From Salipaludibacillus sp047795645 (GTDB taxonomy: Bacteria > Bacillota > Bacilli > Bacillales > Salisediminibacteriaceae), in assembly GCF_047795645.1 (NCBI RefSeq), contig NZ_CP181045.1, positions 1,984,001-2,048,000 on the forward strand: 64,000 bases of DNA. Direction: 5' to 3'. Made by a program: the position numbers and the translations under genes. Below the pieces are notes generated by a model that saw only the letters and a list, made by a program, of their open reading frames with translations, ran no database searches and was not told where the DNA came from. Position 1 is the first letter of the stretch. Every line of letters starts with the position of its first letter. Shown here piece by piece: positions 1 through 8,951 of this stretch.

Positions 1-117
1 TAGAAAAATAGCTCATTGTAAAACGGTTAGAGTTATGGAATAATAAAGTCAACTTTATTATCAATTTTTGTCCACAACTGAAATAAACTATAAACTTCCA
101 ATATGTAGGTGAAAATA

Positions 118-708
118 GTGAGCCAAGAAATCGAAATAGAATTTAAAAATTTAATAAATAATCAACAATATCAGACACTTCTCAACGTTTATTCTTCATT
201 GAAGGGACCGACTTTTGAACAAGTGAACCATTATTTTGACACAGAATCATTTTTAATAAAAGCTTCACGATCCGCCCTACGTGTCCGATATAAAGGTAAC
301 TACTATGTATTAACCTTAAAACAGCCACATCCTGAAGGTTTATTAGAAACCCATCAACCAATCAATGACGTAGAATTTGCAACACTAAAAGAGCACGGTA
401 CCATCCCTAATGGTGAAATCTCCACCCAATTAAGCGAATTATTAGGTGAATCGGTTCCTAAATTAGCTTATCTAGGACATCTAACAACGACTAGAACAGA
501 AATTCAATTAGATGAAGGATTACTGGTTCTGGATAAAAGTTCTTATTTCGATCAAGTTGACTACGAAATTGAATTTGAATGTGAAGAAGCTTCAAGTGGA
601 AGGCGCGCTTTTAACAAATTGATCGACTCTTGGGGGCTCACTTGGAAAGAGCCAGAGAATAAAATCCAGCGCTTTTATCATGCTAAATTAAAATCAGATA
701 ACCGGTAG
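118..708 (+). CDS. yjbK: CYTH domain protein YjbK
   Basis: Predicted CYTH-domain protein of 196 residues. The family binds triphosphate-containing substrates inside an acidic and basic tunnel. The N-terminus shows the signature alternating acids (EIEIEF then K), followed by the family's NHYFDT, ALRVR, YVLTLK, LLETHQ and NKIQRFY blocks. A GTG at 109 is also in frame, but it lies inside the AGGTG ribosome-binding site; GTG 118 gives a 6-base spacing and matches the MSQEIEIEF start I recall for the B. subtilis protein. It lies next to the yjbJ-, yjbI- and yjbH-like genes as in B. subtilis. The physiological substrate is not known from the sequence. Confidence 0.88.
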   Translation: MSQEIEIEFKNLINNQQYQTLLNVYSSLKGPTFEQVNHYFDTESFLIKASRSALRVRYKGNYYVLTLKQPHPEGLLETHQPINDVEFATLKEHGTIPNGEISTQLSELLGESVPKLAYLGHLTTTRTEIQLDEGLLVLDKSSYFDQVDYEIEFECEEASSGRRAFNKLIDSWGLTWKEPENKIQRFYHAKLKSDNR

Positions 709-756
709 ATCTTATTTAAGCAACCTTAAATAATCGTTTTTCGAGGGAGAAATTAT

Positions 757-1404
757 ATGAATACAAACTTTATCAATGACAACTATCAATGGCAAATCTT
801 AAAATCGTGGGGAGATCGTCAATCTAGTCGACTTGATAACTCAGCGCGACCGATGGAAACGAAATTTAACCAACTATTACAAGATCAATTGGGAATGGCT
901 CAGCAAAGACTGACAACACTCAATTTAAATCGACCAACTTCTGAACCTAGCTTGACTTTATCGTCAATGTCTCAGCCTAACACTCTTACTAGTCAATCAT
1001 CTAATGATAGTCAATATTTAACTATGATTAAAGAGGCGGCAAATAAGCATGGAGTTGATGAACAATTAATCTATTCCATTATAAAACACGAATCTAATTT
1101 TAAGCACGATGCAAAAAGCCATGCTGGTGCTCAAGGACTCATGCAACTTATGCCAAATACTGCAAAAGGTCTTGGGGTTAAAAACAGCTATGATCCTGCT
1201 GAAAATATTGACGGAGGAACTCGCTATATTAAAGCAATGCTCGATAAATATAACGGGAACGTCTCTCTAGCTCTAGCTGCATATAACGCCGGTCCTGGAA
1301 ACGTCGATAAACATGGTGGAATTCCTCCTTTTCAAGAAACTCAGGCTTACGTCCCGCGAGTTCTAAATACTTATAATGAAGTATCTAAACAAACCTTAGC
1401 CTGA
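757..1404 (+). CDS. SLT-type lytic transglycosylase (YjbJ-like)
   Basis: Soluble-lytic-transglycosylase-fold protein of 215 residues, predicted to cleave peptidoglycan glycan strands. Residues about 90-210 form the SLT domain: IIKHESNF carries the catalytic Glu, then GAQGLMQLMP, and LALAAYNAGPGNV near the C-terminus. The first 85 residues are Ser/Thr/Gln rich and low complexity, with no clear signal peptide, so export is unclear. A GAGGGAGA ribosome-binding site precedes ATG 757. It follows yjbK by 48 bases in the same direction and ends at a strong terminator. The position corresponds to yjbJ of B. subtilis. Confidence 0.88.
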   Translation: MNTNFINDNYQWQILKSWGDRQSSRLDNSARPMETKFNQLLQDQLGMAQQRLTTLNLNRPTSEPSLTLSSMSQPNTLTSQSSNDSQYLTMIKEAANKHGVDEQLIYSIIKHESNFKHDAKSHAGAQGLMQLMPNTAKGLGVKNSYDPAENIDGGTRYIKAMLDKYNGNVSLALAAYNAGPGNVDKHGGIPPFQETQAYVPRVLNTYNEVSKQTLA

Positions 1405-1419
1405 AATCGAATACACTAA

Positions 1420-1467
1420 GCGCATTCTATTGTCGGAAATATTCCGCACAGTAGATGCGCTTTTTTT
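1420..1467 (+). terminator. Rho-independent terminator after transglycosylase
   Basis: A GCGCAT-ATGCGC based stem of about 14 pairs with one or two mismatches, loop around GGAAATATTCC, followed by seven T. It ends the yjbK-transglycosylase unit. Confidence 0.88.
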
Positions 1468-1590
1468 CTGATTTTTCGTATTATATCTAAAGAAGGAATA
1501 ATTTTTTCTACCCTGATCGGCTTCAATTCCTACAAAATCACTATAGTTTTACCAGCTAATGTATTTCCAGACATTGATAATACACATTTG

Positions 1591-1619
1591 TTGCTACATA
1601 ACCAGTGCCTTGCTACAAT
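1591..1619 (+). promoter_or_regulatory. SigA-type promoter for yjbI-yjbH
   Basis: TTGCTA (1591-1596), a 17-base spacer and TACAAT (1614-1619). The start point would be near 1626, giving a leader of about 125 bases before yjbI. The rest of the 347-base intergenic stretch is AT-rich; I saw no FNR box or riboswitch in it. Confidence 0.6.
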
Positions 1620-1751
1620 AACGTTACAAACAAATAATAAAAGTCTATTATTCACTTCTTTTTATTACTACATTTAACTATTTATATGACGAATATAAAA
1701 ACTAGACGATTTAAATAAAACTATTTATTAACTAGAACAAAGGAGATCGAC

Positions 1752-2177
1752 ATGACTGAGCAAAATAAACTAACCGCCTACGACAATCTAGGAGATGAAA
1801 AATTATACGAGCTCGTTGATAGATTTTATGAGTTAGTGCCTATGCACCCCGACTTAGTAGAAATCTTCCCTGATGATTTAACTGAAACCGCTCGTAAACA
1901 AAAGCAATTTCTCACTCAATTTTTTGGCGGACCTTCGTTATATACACAAGAACACGGTCATCCGATGCTTCGTGCTAGACATATGCCTTTTTCGATCACT
2001 CCTAAACGGGGAGAAGCTTGGTTATCTTGTATGGCACAAGCGTTAGTAGATACTAGAATTGAAGAGCCGCTAAGAACTGCCCTATTCGAGCGGTTATCTT
2101 ATACAGCACGTCACATGATTAACAGTGAGGACAAAGACTTATCCTCAAACAATGCTCAAAAGGGGGATGACTCATGA
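1752..2177 (+). CDS. yjbI: Group II truncated hemoglobin YjbI (TrHbO)
   Basis: Cytoplasmic truncated hemoglobin of 141 residues that binds O2 or other small ligands at heme. Family features are the DNLG start, FYELVPMHPDL, FFGGPSLYTQEHGHPMLRARHMPF containing the proximal F8 His, and a Trp (EAWLSCM) at the G8 position typical of group II. An AAAGGAGAT ribosome-binding site lies before ATG 1752. Its stop overlaps the yjbH start (ATGA), so the two are translationally coupled. In B. subtilis this pair is linked to the thiol-stress regulator Spx, whose gene is 6.5 kb away here. Confidence 0.92.
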   Translation: MTEQNKLTAYDNLGDEKLYELVDRFYELVPMHPDLVEIFPDDLTETARKQKQFLTQFFGGPSLYTQEHGHPMLRARHMPFSITPKRGEAWLSCMAQALVDTRIEEPLRTALFERLSYTARHMINSEDKDLSSNNAQKGDDS

Positions 2178-3097
2178 CGGCTAAAGACGGCACATTTGTC
2201 TGCTACGACGATTTAGGAATCTGTTGTCCAGCAGAACCAGAATCTTTTTATATTACAAGTCAAGAAAAAAAACCTGTAGAAATCTATGTTTTTATCGATC
2301 CGTTATGCCCCGAATGTTGGTCTTTAGAGCCAATAATTAAAAAATTATTAATGGAGTATTCTAACTATTTTACAATTACTACTTTTATAGGCAATGAAAT
2401 TCGTACCTTAAATTCAATTCGTGGAAAAAAACATAAATCACTTGTTCAAGAAATGGCGCAGTCATACAATGAAACGGCATGTCGAACTGGAATGCCTTGT
2501 GATGGGGATGTTTGGCTTGAGAATATTATGACTACACCATATTCAGCGATCCTTGCCATAAAAGCCGCTGAGCTTCAGGGGAAAGCCATTGGATCCAAAT
2601 ATTTACGGAGGGTGAGAGAAGCTCTATTCTTGCATAAACTAAATATCGCTAAGGAAGAAGTTCTTATGTCTTGTGCTAGGAAAGTTAGTGGAATGGATGT
2701 TCAAGAGTTTTCTAAAGATCTTCATTCAGAAGTCGCAACGAAATCATTGCAGGATGACGCAAAAACTACATCAGAAATGGATGTGGAGAGCCTCCCAACT
2801 CTTGTTTTTTTCAATGATGATGTTAACGAACCAGGTCTTAAAGTTCAAGGCTTATATAGTTACGATGTCTATGTTGATATTATTACAGAAATGATTGGAA
2901 AAGCACCTGAAAAGTGTCCTCCTATGTCCATTGAACAGTTTATTAGATTTTATTCTCTTGTTGCAGAAAAAGAAATTTCTGTTGTATTTGATAAAAGCAT
3001 GAAAGATGTCCACAGAGATATGAAAAAATTACAGATTAAACAGATCGTAGAAGAAATACAAACGAAACAAGGATCTTTATGGAGATTTATCGGTTAA
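2174..3097 (+). CDS. yjbH: YjbH, DsbA-fold adaptor for Spx degradation
   Basis: YjbH-family protein of 307 residues. In B. subtilis YjbH is an adaptor that presents Spx to ClpXP and is inactivated by aggregation under disulfide stress. The thioredoxin/DsbA-like region holds a CxxC at Cys45-Cys48 (DPLCPECW) and a cis-Pro-like loop (ESLPTLVFF) around residue 205. Extra cysteines at 10, 17 and 18 form an N-terminal Cys cluster. It overlaps yjbI by four bases. Its predicted client, spx, is encoded at 9681-10082. Downstream DNA is transposon remnant, so this unit is bounded on the right. Confidence 0.9.
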   Translation: MTAKDGTFVCYDDLGICCPAEPESFYITSQEKKPVEIYVFIDPLCPECWSLEPIIKKLLMEYSNYFTITTFIGNEIRTLNSIRGKKHKSLVQEMAQSYNETACRTGMPCDGDVWLENIMTTPYSAILAIKAAELQGKAIGSKYLRRVREALFLHKLNIAKEEVLMSCARKVSGMDVQEFSKDLHSEVATKSLQDDAKTTSEMDVESLPTLVFFNDDVNEPGLKVQGLYSYDVYVDIITEMIGKAPEKCPPMSIEQFIRFYSLVAEKEISVVFDKSMKDVHRDMKKLQIKQIVEEIQTKQGSLWRFIG

Positions 3098-3170
3098 GTT
3101 TTTATTTATTACTAATATATATCTTAGTTAATTACAATTATTTGATGTATATCAAAAAGCACTGAATTCA

Positions 3171-3960
3171 TGATCCCCCCCAATGTTAGAGTTTTATATT
3201 AAGCAGCTGATTGGTTGGTGTGGTTTCGGTATTGAAAAACCGAACTCATGCCTGCCAATTTTTGCTTTATGCGTTTATTATTATAATAGTCGATATACTC
3301 TTCAATCTTTTTTTTTAAGTCTTCAAATGAACAACGTGCCTGACCATAATACATTTCTTGTTTTAATAAACCAAAAAAGTTCTCTATAGGCGAATTATCA
3401 ATACAGTTACCTTTCCGTGACATTTGATTTTATTAAATAATAATAAATAAAAATCCAACAAAAAATAGACCAGTGCATTCACCAGTTTATTTTGTTATTA
3501 ATTAAGATATTAATTACTCTATTTAGACTTCTAGGTAAAATATAAGTATGAACTTTTAAGAGCCGCTACTCCGTCAAGTCGTAATAGTGGTTACCAAAAA
3601 ATCCTCTTCTGCTTTATTTAGTAGAAGAGGTGTTTTCTGTTTAAGAATTTTTCCTTTTTTAGAGGTAGTCACTGTTCACCCGAAAAGTCGTAGGTATCAA
3701 GGATGTTAAGAAACGATATAGCCTTCCGGTCCATCTGAAAAGCTCGCAACTTTTTTAAGTATTCTACCTCTAGACGGAGAAGATCGTTTTCTCTCTCCTA
3801 TTTCCGTTCGCACGTTATTTCTTTTCACAAATTGCTTGTTTCTCTTATTCTTTGCTTTATCAGACATACAGGTGGCCTTCCTTTCAGACTATCCAGGGCT
3901 TCTCCGCACCATCCTCTAAAAAAATTTCTTCCATAAAGCTATCATAGGAGGGTTTGTTAG
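3171..3960 (-). pseudogene. Decayed IS3/IS150-type insertion sequence
   Basis: Remnant of an IS3-family element read on the minus strand. 3199-3423 encodes the last about 74 residues of an OrfB (rve/DDE) transposase, with SRKGNCIDN and PIENFFG containing the catalytic Glu and YNNKRIKQKL at the end. A right-end-like sequence beginning TGATCCCCCC starts at 3171. At 3669-3797 a broken frame reads ERENDLLRLEVEYLKKLRAF, the typical OrfA C-terminal coiled coil, and a KGRPP stretch lies in another frame near 3890. The middle of orfB is missing (3425-3660 is AT-rich filler with a small hairpin). No intact left end was found. The left boundary near 3960 is approximate. Confidence 0.8.
3603..3640 (+). 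terminator. Orphan terminator-like hairpin inside the IS remnant region
   Basis: CCTCTTCT pairs with AGAAGAGG around a 12-base loop and is followed by an interrupted T-rich tract. No gene on the plus strand ends just before it, so its role is unclear. Confidence 0.4.
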
Positions 3961-4247
3961 CCAAAATTGCAGGGCTGTGTCCGTTTCTGAAGAACCTGGA
4001 TTTCAGTGCTTTTATAGTCTGGTCAGTTGTAGTTATGTATGCTTTGAAAATAATTTGAAAGTTTTGTCCAAGTCCTGCATATATTTAACAAAAAAACAAA
4101 GCCTGTTGAGATTTTAAGTTATTAACAAACAAAAAAAATCAGGTGGGGTAACCTAATTTTTTTCGTTCGGAACATTGTCAATTTTTTCGGATGATATATA
4201 TTATTTCAAAAGGGCTTTAACAAGTCACATAAGCTAAGGGGGAGTTA

Positions 4248-4263
4248 TGTGACCCCTTTCACA
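4248..4263 (+). promoter_or_regulatory. FNR box upstream of small membrane protein
   Basis: TGTGA, six bases, TCACA: an exact match to the Bacillus Fnr consensus. A -10-like AATACT at 4284-4289 would put the box centre near -40.5. A second near-match (CGTGA-N6-TCACA) lies at 4304-4319. Both sit between the IS remnant and the 55-residue membrane protein gene. Confidence 0.6.
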
Positions 4264-4303
4264 ACTAAAATATATCAAACTCAAATACTTAAAGCAATAA
4301 ATA

Positions 4304-4319
4304 CGTGAATTATTTCACA
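4304..4319 (+). promoter_or_regulatory. Second FNR-like box (one mismatch)
   Basis: CGTGA-N6-TCACA, 56 bases downstream of the perfect box centre to centre. It could serve a weak proximal promoter (TATTTA at 4340-4345) or be a second binding site. Confidence 0.4.
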
Positions 4320-4363
4320 AATTGGTCATGATTTCATGCTATTTAGAGGTAAGGAGGGGTTTT

Positions 4364-4531
4364 GTGGGACACGTCTGGTTTGGTATCTTATTTATTGGGC
4401 TAAGTTTTTTCTTTGCTTTGATGAGCTTTATGAATTTGTATCCACTCTGGCTAACAATGCCTATTCTATTTTTTTCGATTGTTTTAACGGTTCAAAGCTT
4501 CACAAATCGACACCGATTTAAAGGGTTCTAA
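4364..4531 (+). CDS. Small two-TM membrane protein, candidate FNR target
   Basis: Unrecognised hydrophobic protein of 55 residues from GTG 4364. The start is set by an excellent AAGGAGGGG ribosome-binding site at 4351-4359; an ATG at 4322 is in frame but has no such site. Two membrane segments are visible (FGILFIGLSFFFALMSF and LTMPILFFSIVLTVQ), with a short basic C-terminal tail (NRHRFKGF). One perfect and one near FNR box lie 100 and 45 bases upstream, so induction at low oxygen is inferred. It converges on pepF across a bidirectional terminator. No function is proposed. Confidence 0.65.
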   Translation: MGHVWFGILFIGLSFFFALMSFMNLYPLWLTMPILFFSIVLTVQSFTNRHRFKGF

Positions 4532-4571
4532 TTTAGAAGTACTGAATTGTAAGTAAGTGCTGTTTTTAAGT

Positions 4572-4617
4572 AAAAAACGTCTCTCCATCCTAAATTAAAG
4601 GGAAGAGAGACTTTTTA
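4572..4617. terminator. Bidirectional terminator between small membrane gene and pepF
   Basis: GTCTCTC (4579-4585) pairs with GAGAGAC (4605-4611), with an A-run on the left and a T-run on the right, so it can serve both converging genes. Confidence 0.8.
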
Positions 4618-4632
4618 CGTTGCGAATATCAC

Positions 4633-6441
4633 TTACTCAAACAGCAATTTTTCTAATTCATCCAATTTACTTTCAAACACTAATAAAGCTTGTTTAATTG
4701 GTTCTGCTGATGTCATATCTACTCCAGCTTTCTTTAAAACTTCAATTGGTAAATCCGAGTTCCCTGCTTTTAAGAAATTAATAAATCGTTCAACAGCAGG
4801 CTCTCCTTCTTGAAGAATCTGCTGAGATAAAGCAGTAGCAGCACTGTAACCAGTTGCATATTGATATACGTAAAAATTCATGTAAAAGTGAGGGATACGA
4901 GCCCACTCAAGTGCAATCTCTTCATCAATTACAATATTTTCACCAAAATATTTTTGATTTAATTTATAATAGGTATCACTTAACGTATCAGGCGTGAGCG
5001 GCTCTCCATTTGCTGCCATTTCGTGGATAAGTTTCTCAAACTCCGCAAACATCGTTTGACGGAAGACGGTACCACGGAAACCTTCAAGAAAATTATTAAG
5101 TAAATATAAACGTCGTTGTTTATCCGTTTCTTTCTTTAATAAATTTTGGTTTAGCAATGCCTCGTTCGTTGTTGATGCCACTTCAGCCACAAATATAGAG
5201 TAGTCGGCATACGGGAAAGGTTGATGTTTTCTAGTATAATAACTATGAACTGAATGACCAAATTCATGTGCTAACGTAAATAAATTATTGACGTCGTTTT
5301 GCCAGTTCATTAACACATAGGGTTTTGTTCCATATGTCCCTGACGAATAAGCACCACTTCGTTTCCCCACATTTTCTTCAACATCGACCCAACGGTCAGT
5401 TAAACCTTCTTGTACAATTGCTCTGTACTCATCCCCCAACGATTCCAACCCATCAAGCATTAAACCTTTTGCCTCATCATACGAGACTTTCATATCGACA
5501 TCTTTAACAATCGGAGTATACAAATCGTACATGTGAAGCTCATCTACTTGAAGCGCACGTTTACGGATGTCCACGTAACGATGAAGCAAATGCAAATGAT
5601 CGTTGACTGTAGTAACAAGTTGGTCATAAACTACTTCTGGGATGTGATTATTACTTAAAGCAGCTTGCCTAGCCGAATCATAGTTTCGAACATTAGCTTG
5701 GAAGATATTTTTCTTCACATTTCCACTTAATGTACTTGCAAACGTGTTTTTATACTTTCTATACGTTGCATAAACAGCCTTAAATGCATCTTCTCTTACA
5801 CGACGATCATCACTTTGCAGAAAGTTAAGCAACCTCCCATGTGTCACCTCTACTTCATGTCCATTTTCGTCTTCAATCGATGGAAATTTCATGTCCGCAT
5901 TATTTAGCATCCCAAACGTTGTCGAAGGCGCGTCAATTACTTCCCCTGCTTGAGCTAGAATGGCTTCCTCTTTTTCATTTAATACATGGGGACGTTTCTG
6001 ATTAAGCTTATCTATCGCATGTTTATAAAGTTTTAGCTTAGGTGTGTCATTTTGGAAAGAAGCCAATTTTTTTTCTGGAATCGCCAACAGTTCAGGAGTA
6101 ACAAATGATGCTGCTTGACTTACCTGCGATAAGAGTTGACCTGCTCGATCGTTTAATCCTTGATAGAAAGAGTTCGTTGTATCCTGATCATAACGCATAT
6201 GAGCGTATGCATAAATTTTCCCTAGTTTTTTCGCTACTTCATCCTCATACTGAAGAGCATCGTATAACTGTTGTCCCGAATTCGCTAAGGTTCCTTGAAA
6301 CTCGCTAAGCTTTGGAAGCATCTGTTTGATTTCTTTAAAACCTTGTTCCCAATCCTGATCCGTTTTAAAAATGTCTTCAAGATTCCACGTTTTTTCTTGA
6401 GGAATTTCATCGCGCTTGGGTAATTTCGTTTCCGTTGCCAT
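4633..6441 (-). CDS. pepF: Oligoendopeptidase F
   Basis: Zinc metallopeptidase of the M3B family, 602 residues, which hydrolyses short cytoplasmic peptides. The zinc site HEFGH is followed by SVHSYYTRKHQPF, and the distal Glu lies in FVAEVASTTNEALL. Length agrees with the roughly 600 residues of the family. ATG 6441 is chosen because GGAGGTG lies about 7 bases upstream; a GTG at 6450 overlaps that site. In B. subtilis the equivalent gene (yjbG) is next to coiA, as here. A role in sporulation or peptide turnover has been described for homologues. Confidence 0.93.
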   Translation of the reverse strand: MATETKLPKRDEIPQEKTWNLEDIFKTDQDWEQGFKEIKQMLPKLSEFQGTLANSGQQLYDALQYEDEVAKKLGKIYAYAHMRYDQDTTNSFYQGLNDRAGQLLSQVSQAASFVTPELLAIPEKKLASFQNDTPKLKLYKHAIDKLNQKRPHVLNEKEEAILAQAGEVIDAPSTTFGMLNNADMKFPSIEDENGHEVEVTHGRLLNFLQSDDRRVREDAFKAVYATYRKYKNTFASTLSGNVKKNIFQANVRNYDSARQAALSNNHIPEVVYDQLVTTVNDHLHLLHRYVDIRKRALQVDELHMYDLYTPIVKDVDMKVSYDEAKGLMLDGLESLGDEYRAIVQEGLTDRWVDVEENVGKRSGAYSSGTYGTKPYVLMNWQNDVNNLFTLAHEFGHSVHSYYTRKHQPFPYADYSIFVAEVASTTNEALLNQNLLKKETDKQRRLYLLNNFLEGFRGTVFRQTMFAEFEKLIHEMAANGEPLTPDTLSDTYYKLNQKYFGENIVIDEEIALEWARIPHFYMNFYVYQYATGYSAATALSQQILQEGEPAVERFINFLKAGNSDLPIEVLKKAGVDMTSAEPIKQALLVFESKLDELEKLLFE

Positions 6442-6623
6442 AAAAGGCACCTCCGTTAAAGTCGTATTTCTTTAAGTATACTATTATATATTTTATCTTT
6501 GCGATCTTCCTCTCTGGATAGTAAGGAAAACAGTTGAAACACTTTAGAATATTGATTTAATCAATTTAGACCAATAAATACAATTCTAGCAGAAATGATT
6601 CAAATCTGTTAATAATATTGCCT

Positions 6624-7850
6624 TTATTTACTAACTAAATACTTTTTTAGTTGTCCTAAAATATAATCATCATCACATATTAATGTCGACAGGGATTTCT
6701 TTAAAGTGACATGGTGAATCACTTCATACACACCAGGGAAAACGTGATCTAACACGCCAAAATAACATAAAAATGATAAATAATCTTCAACTAATTGTCT
6801 AATTATTTCGTTACGATGCTTCGTCGAAGGACGAATAGTAAAGTGGTAAAAGTTAAAGATATTGTCAAACCGATCTTTTACCATCGATAGATGAATCTGG
6901 CTATTTAATGGGGATTTATTTATAATTTGGAGAACAATCCAAGATTGCCATAAATGAGGAGGCGTGTCGATTAAATATTGCGTATTTACCGGCAAATTAC
7001 AAATCGCTGGGAAATAATTAAGATTTAGGTGATGGGTTTGAAACTGAACAAGCATCTTTTTTTCTGATGGGGTTAATGACAAAAATACTTTCGTTCTTTT
7101 TGCAAATGTTTGTGCTTTCCAATAAGTAAGCAGGAACTGATTTCGTTTTTTCAAATCGGATGATTGGTTAATTGTGAATTTAGAGGGGTGAATAAATATA
7201 TTTTCTGGAGAAGTATTCAATGGGAGATGTGTTGTCCATTGCAAAGTCTTTCGTGCTTGCAAATAGTAGAACCCTGAAGAAATCAACCACTGATGATGAG
7301 AAAGGTTAAAATAGATTGAGTGAGGAACTGGTTGGGGTCTTATTAAGAAAGAATCTAATTGAGTAAACGTCTTAAAAGAAAGAGGAGTAATCGGTACTAA
7401 TGTTTGGAGACCAATCCATACTGGGTCATACCCTGCATCAACATATGCGTAATGGCGTTTGAAAAATTGGTTAGGATGAATATTTGAACGCTGCAATTCA
7501 ATTACTATATGTTTTTGACCAATCATCACACATATATCTGGTCTTCTTCTCAATTCTGGTAAATAACACTCTAACTCTGGTTTTAAATTACTTGCTTGTA
7601 ACCAATCGTAAATTACTCCCTTCGCTTTTAAATGCTCTGCTGATTCATTTGTTCTGGCGGACAGACAATCTGATTCGGGTCGATGAGCAAAATGCCAAGA
7701 TTGATAGTGACCAAGTTTTAATACGACTTTTTCTAAACAGGTAGGACATTTAAAGTAATATTCATCTCTCATCTTCTCTAAAACCGGTCGACTCCACTTC
7801 TTATTACGTAATACAATCGTTTGACCGTCACAACGGTCGGCTCGATACAT
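6624..7850 (-). CDS. coiA: Competence protein CoiA-like
   Basis: CoiA-family protein of 408 residues. CoiA is a competence-induced protein carrying a predicted PD-(D/E)XK nuclease-like domain, involved in recombination of incoming DNA. An N-terminal CPTC pair and HFAH suggest a metal-binding segment, then ESAEHLKAK, RRRPDI and VIELQ form the nuclease-like core at about residues 70-130. The C-terminal 230 residues are less conserved. ATG 7850 has a GAGGTGG site 5 bases upstream. The order pepF-coiA-mecA matches B. subtilis (yjbG-yjbF-mecA). Confidence 0.85.
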   Translation of the reverse strand: MYRADRCDGQTIVLRNKKWSRPVLEKMRDEYYFKCPTCLEKVVLKLGHYQSWHFAHRPESDCLSARTNESAEHLKAKGVIYDWLQASNLKPELECYLPELRRRPDICVMIGQKHIVIELQRSNIHPNQFFKRHYAYVDAGYDPVWIGLQTLVPITPLSFKTFTQLDSFLIRPQPVPHSIYFNLSHHQWLISSGFYYLQARKTLQWTTHLPLNTSPENIFIHPSKFTINQSSDLKKRNQFLLTYWKAQTFAKRTKVFLSLTPSEKKMLVQFQTHHLNLNYFPAICNLPVNTQYLIDTPPHLWQSWIVLQIINKSPLNSQIHLSMVKDRFDNIFNFYHFTIRPSTKHRNEIIRQLVEDYLSFLCYFGVLDHVFPGVYEVIHHVTLKKSLSTLICDDDYILGQLKKYLVSK

Positions 7851-7966
7851 AGTAACCACCTCTTTCATTAATCATTATACAGAAAAACGGACGTACATCC
7901 AATAAAATAACAAATACCGTTTATCTCATAATTTAATCCTTTAGCGAAGTTAAACATTCTTAAAGT

Positions 7967-8000
7967 ATAAAAAAAGAAAAACCGATCAATTGATCGGTTT
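7967..8000 (-). terminator. Terminator of mecA
   Basis: AACCGATCAATTGATCGGTT hairpin read on the minus strand, followed by a long T-rich run (7967-7980). It lies immediately after the mecA stop. Confidence 0.85.
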
Positions 8001-8001
8001 C

Positions 8002-8661
8002 TCAAGCGTGAAATTTCTCTCTTAATACTTTCAAGGCATCTACTTCAATAATTGATTTACCATATTCAAGCATTTTGTGAATTGTTATATCTGATTCATA
8101 ACCAAACTCTAACATACGGCTCAATAAATTATCTTGTTGCTCATCAGTGTATGACTCGTCTAATGTTACATAGATAAAGTACTTATTATCATAATAATGC
8201 AAACTATTGTTTATGTCTTCTTGGAAGCTGTGAGAAAGTGAAATTAATTCTTCGAAATCACTGAATCCTATGACAACACTTAAGGAATGGTCTTTCACAA
8301 CCTGATTATTATCCTTATCTTGAATAAACTGTTGATCCAACATATCAACAATAGATTTATCAACAGGTGATTCTTCTTTTTCATCGCCTACTGGAATTTC
8401 TAATTTAACGCTGCCGTCATTCATTTGTCCACGTGTAACAATTACTTCTAGTCCTTTATCCATTGCATGAACTTGAACCCATAATGGACCGTTCATTTCA
8501 AACGTTTCTTCATCATTCACTTCGTTCATCATTTCAAAAAATAACTCTTCACCACGTTCGCGATTATACCAAATTTCCTCTTTTTCAAATCCACGTCGCT
8601 CAATATCATGATAAGTGATGTAAAATTTAATCGTTGTATCATTTACTCTTTCAATTTCCAT
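8002..8661 (-). CDS. mecA: Adaptor protein MecA
   Basis: MecA of 219 residues, the adaptor that targets ComK, ComS and other clients to ClpCP and so controls competence. The N-terminal substrate-binding part (MEIERVND, YITYHDIERRGF, WYNRERGEELFFEMM) and the C-terminal ClpC-binding domain (HSLSVVIGFSDFEELISLSH to the end) are both present, with a divergent acidic linker around 85-110. An AAAGGGTG ribosome-binding site is present. Together with coiA and med it makes three competence-related genes in this window. Confidence 0.95.
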   Translation of the reverse strand: MEIERVNDTTIKFYITYHDIERRGFEKEEIWYNRERGEELFFEMMNEVNDEETFEMNGPLWVQVHAMDKGLEVIVTRGQMNDGSVKLEIPVGDEKEESPVDKSIVDMLDQQFIQDKDNNQVVKDHSLSVVIGFSDFEELISLSHSFQEDINNSLHYYDNKYFIYVTLDESYTDEQQDNLLSRMLEFGYESDITIHKMLEYGKSIIEVDALKVLREKFHA

Positions 8662-8951
8662 GTGCTCTCACCCTTTCGAGAGATAAAATCTGTTGATTTT
8701 TCATTCAGACACATATACCTTAATAAACGTATTCCCAATTTTTTTAAAAACCAATCAATTTAACTTAATCTTATTCTAAGGGAAATAGCGCTCAAATGAA
8801 ATATATATGCTCAAATTTCTTTCAGAAAATAATTCCGGTTGATTTTGTTCTTAAAAAGAAAGCAAGTGTATATATTGTAAAAGACTGTTTGTCCATAAAT
8901 GAAGTGCTTAAGTATATCATTTATCAGAGAGCTCTAAAAGGAGGGATTCTA

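Noticed and set aside
3183..3389. Plus-strand ORF over the IS remnant
   Set aside because: It is the antisense of the recognisable OrfB C-terminus and has no ribosome-binding site.
8662..8951. Manganese riboswitch upstream of the TerC gene
   Set aside because: No GGGGAGTAGC or GCAAGACC-like core was found in this leader, unlike at 14003.
8796..8951. N-terminal extension of the TerC protein from ATG 8796
   Set aside because: No ribosome-binding site, sequence unlike the family, and an ideal AAAGGAGGG before TTG 8952.
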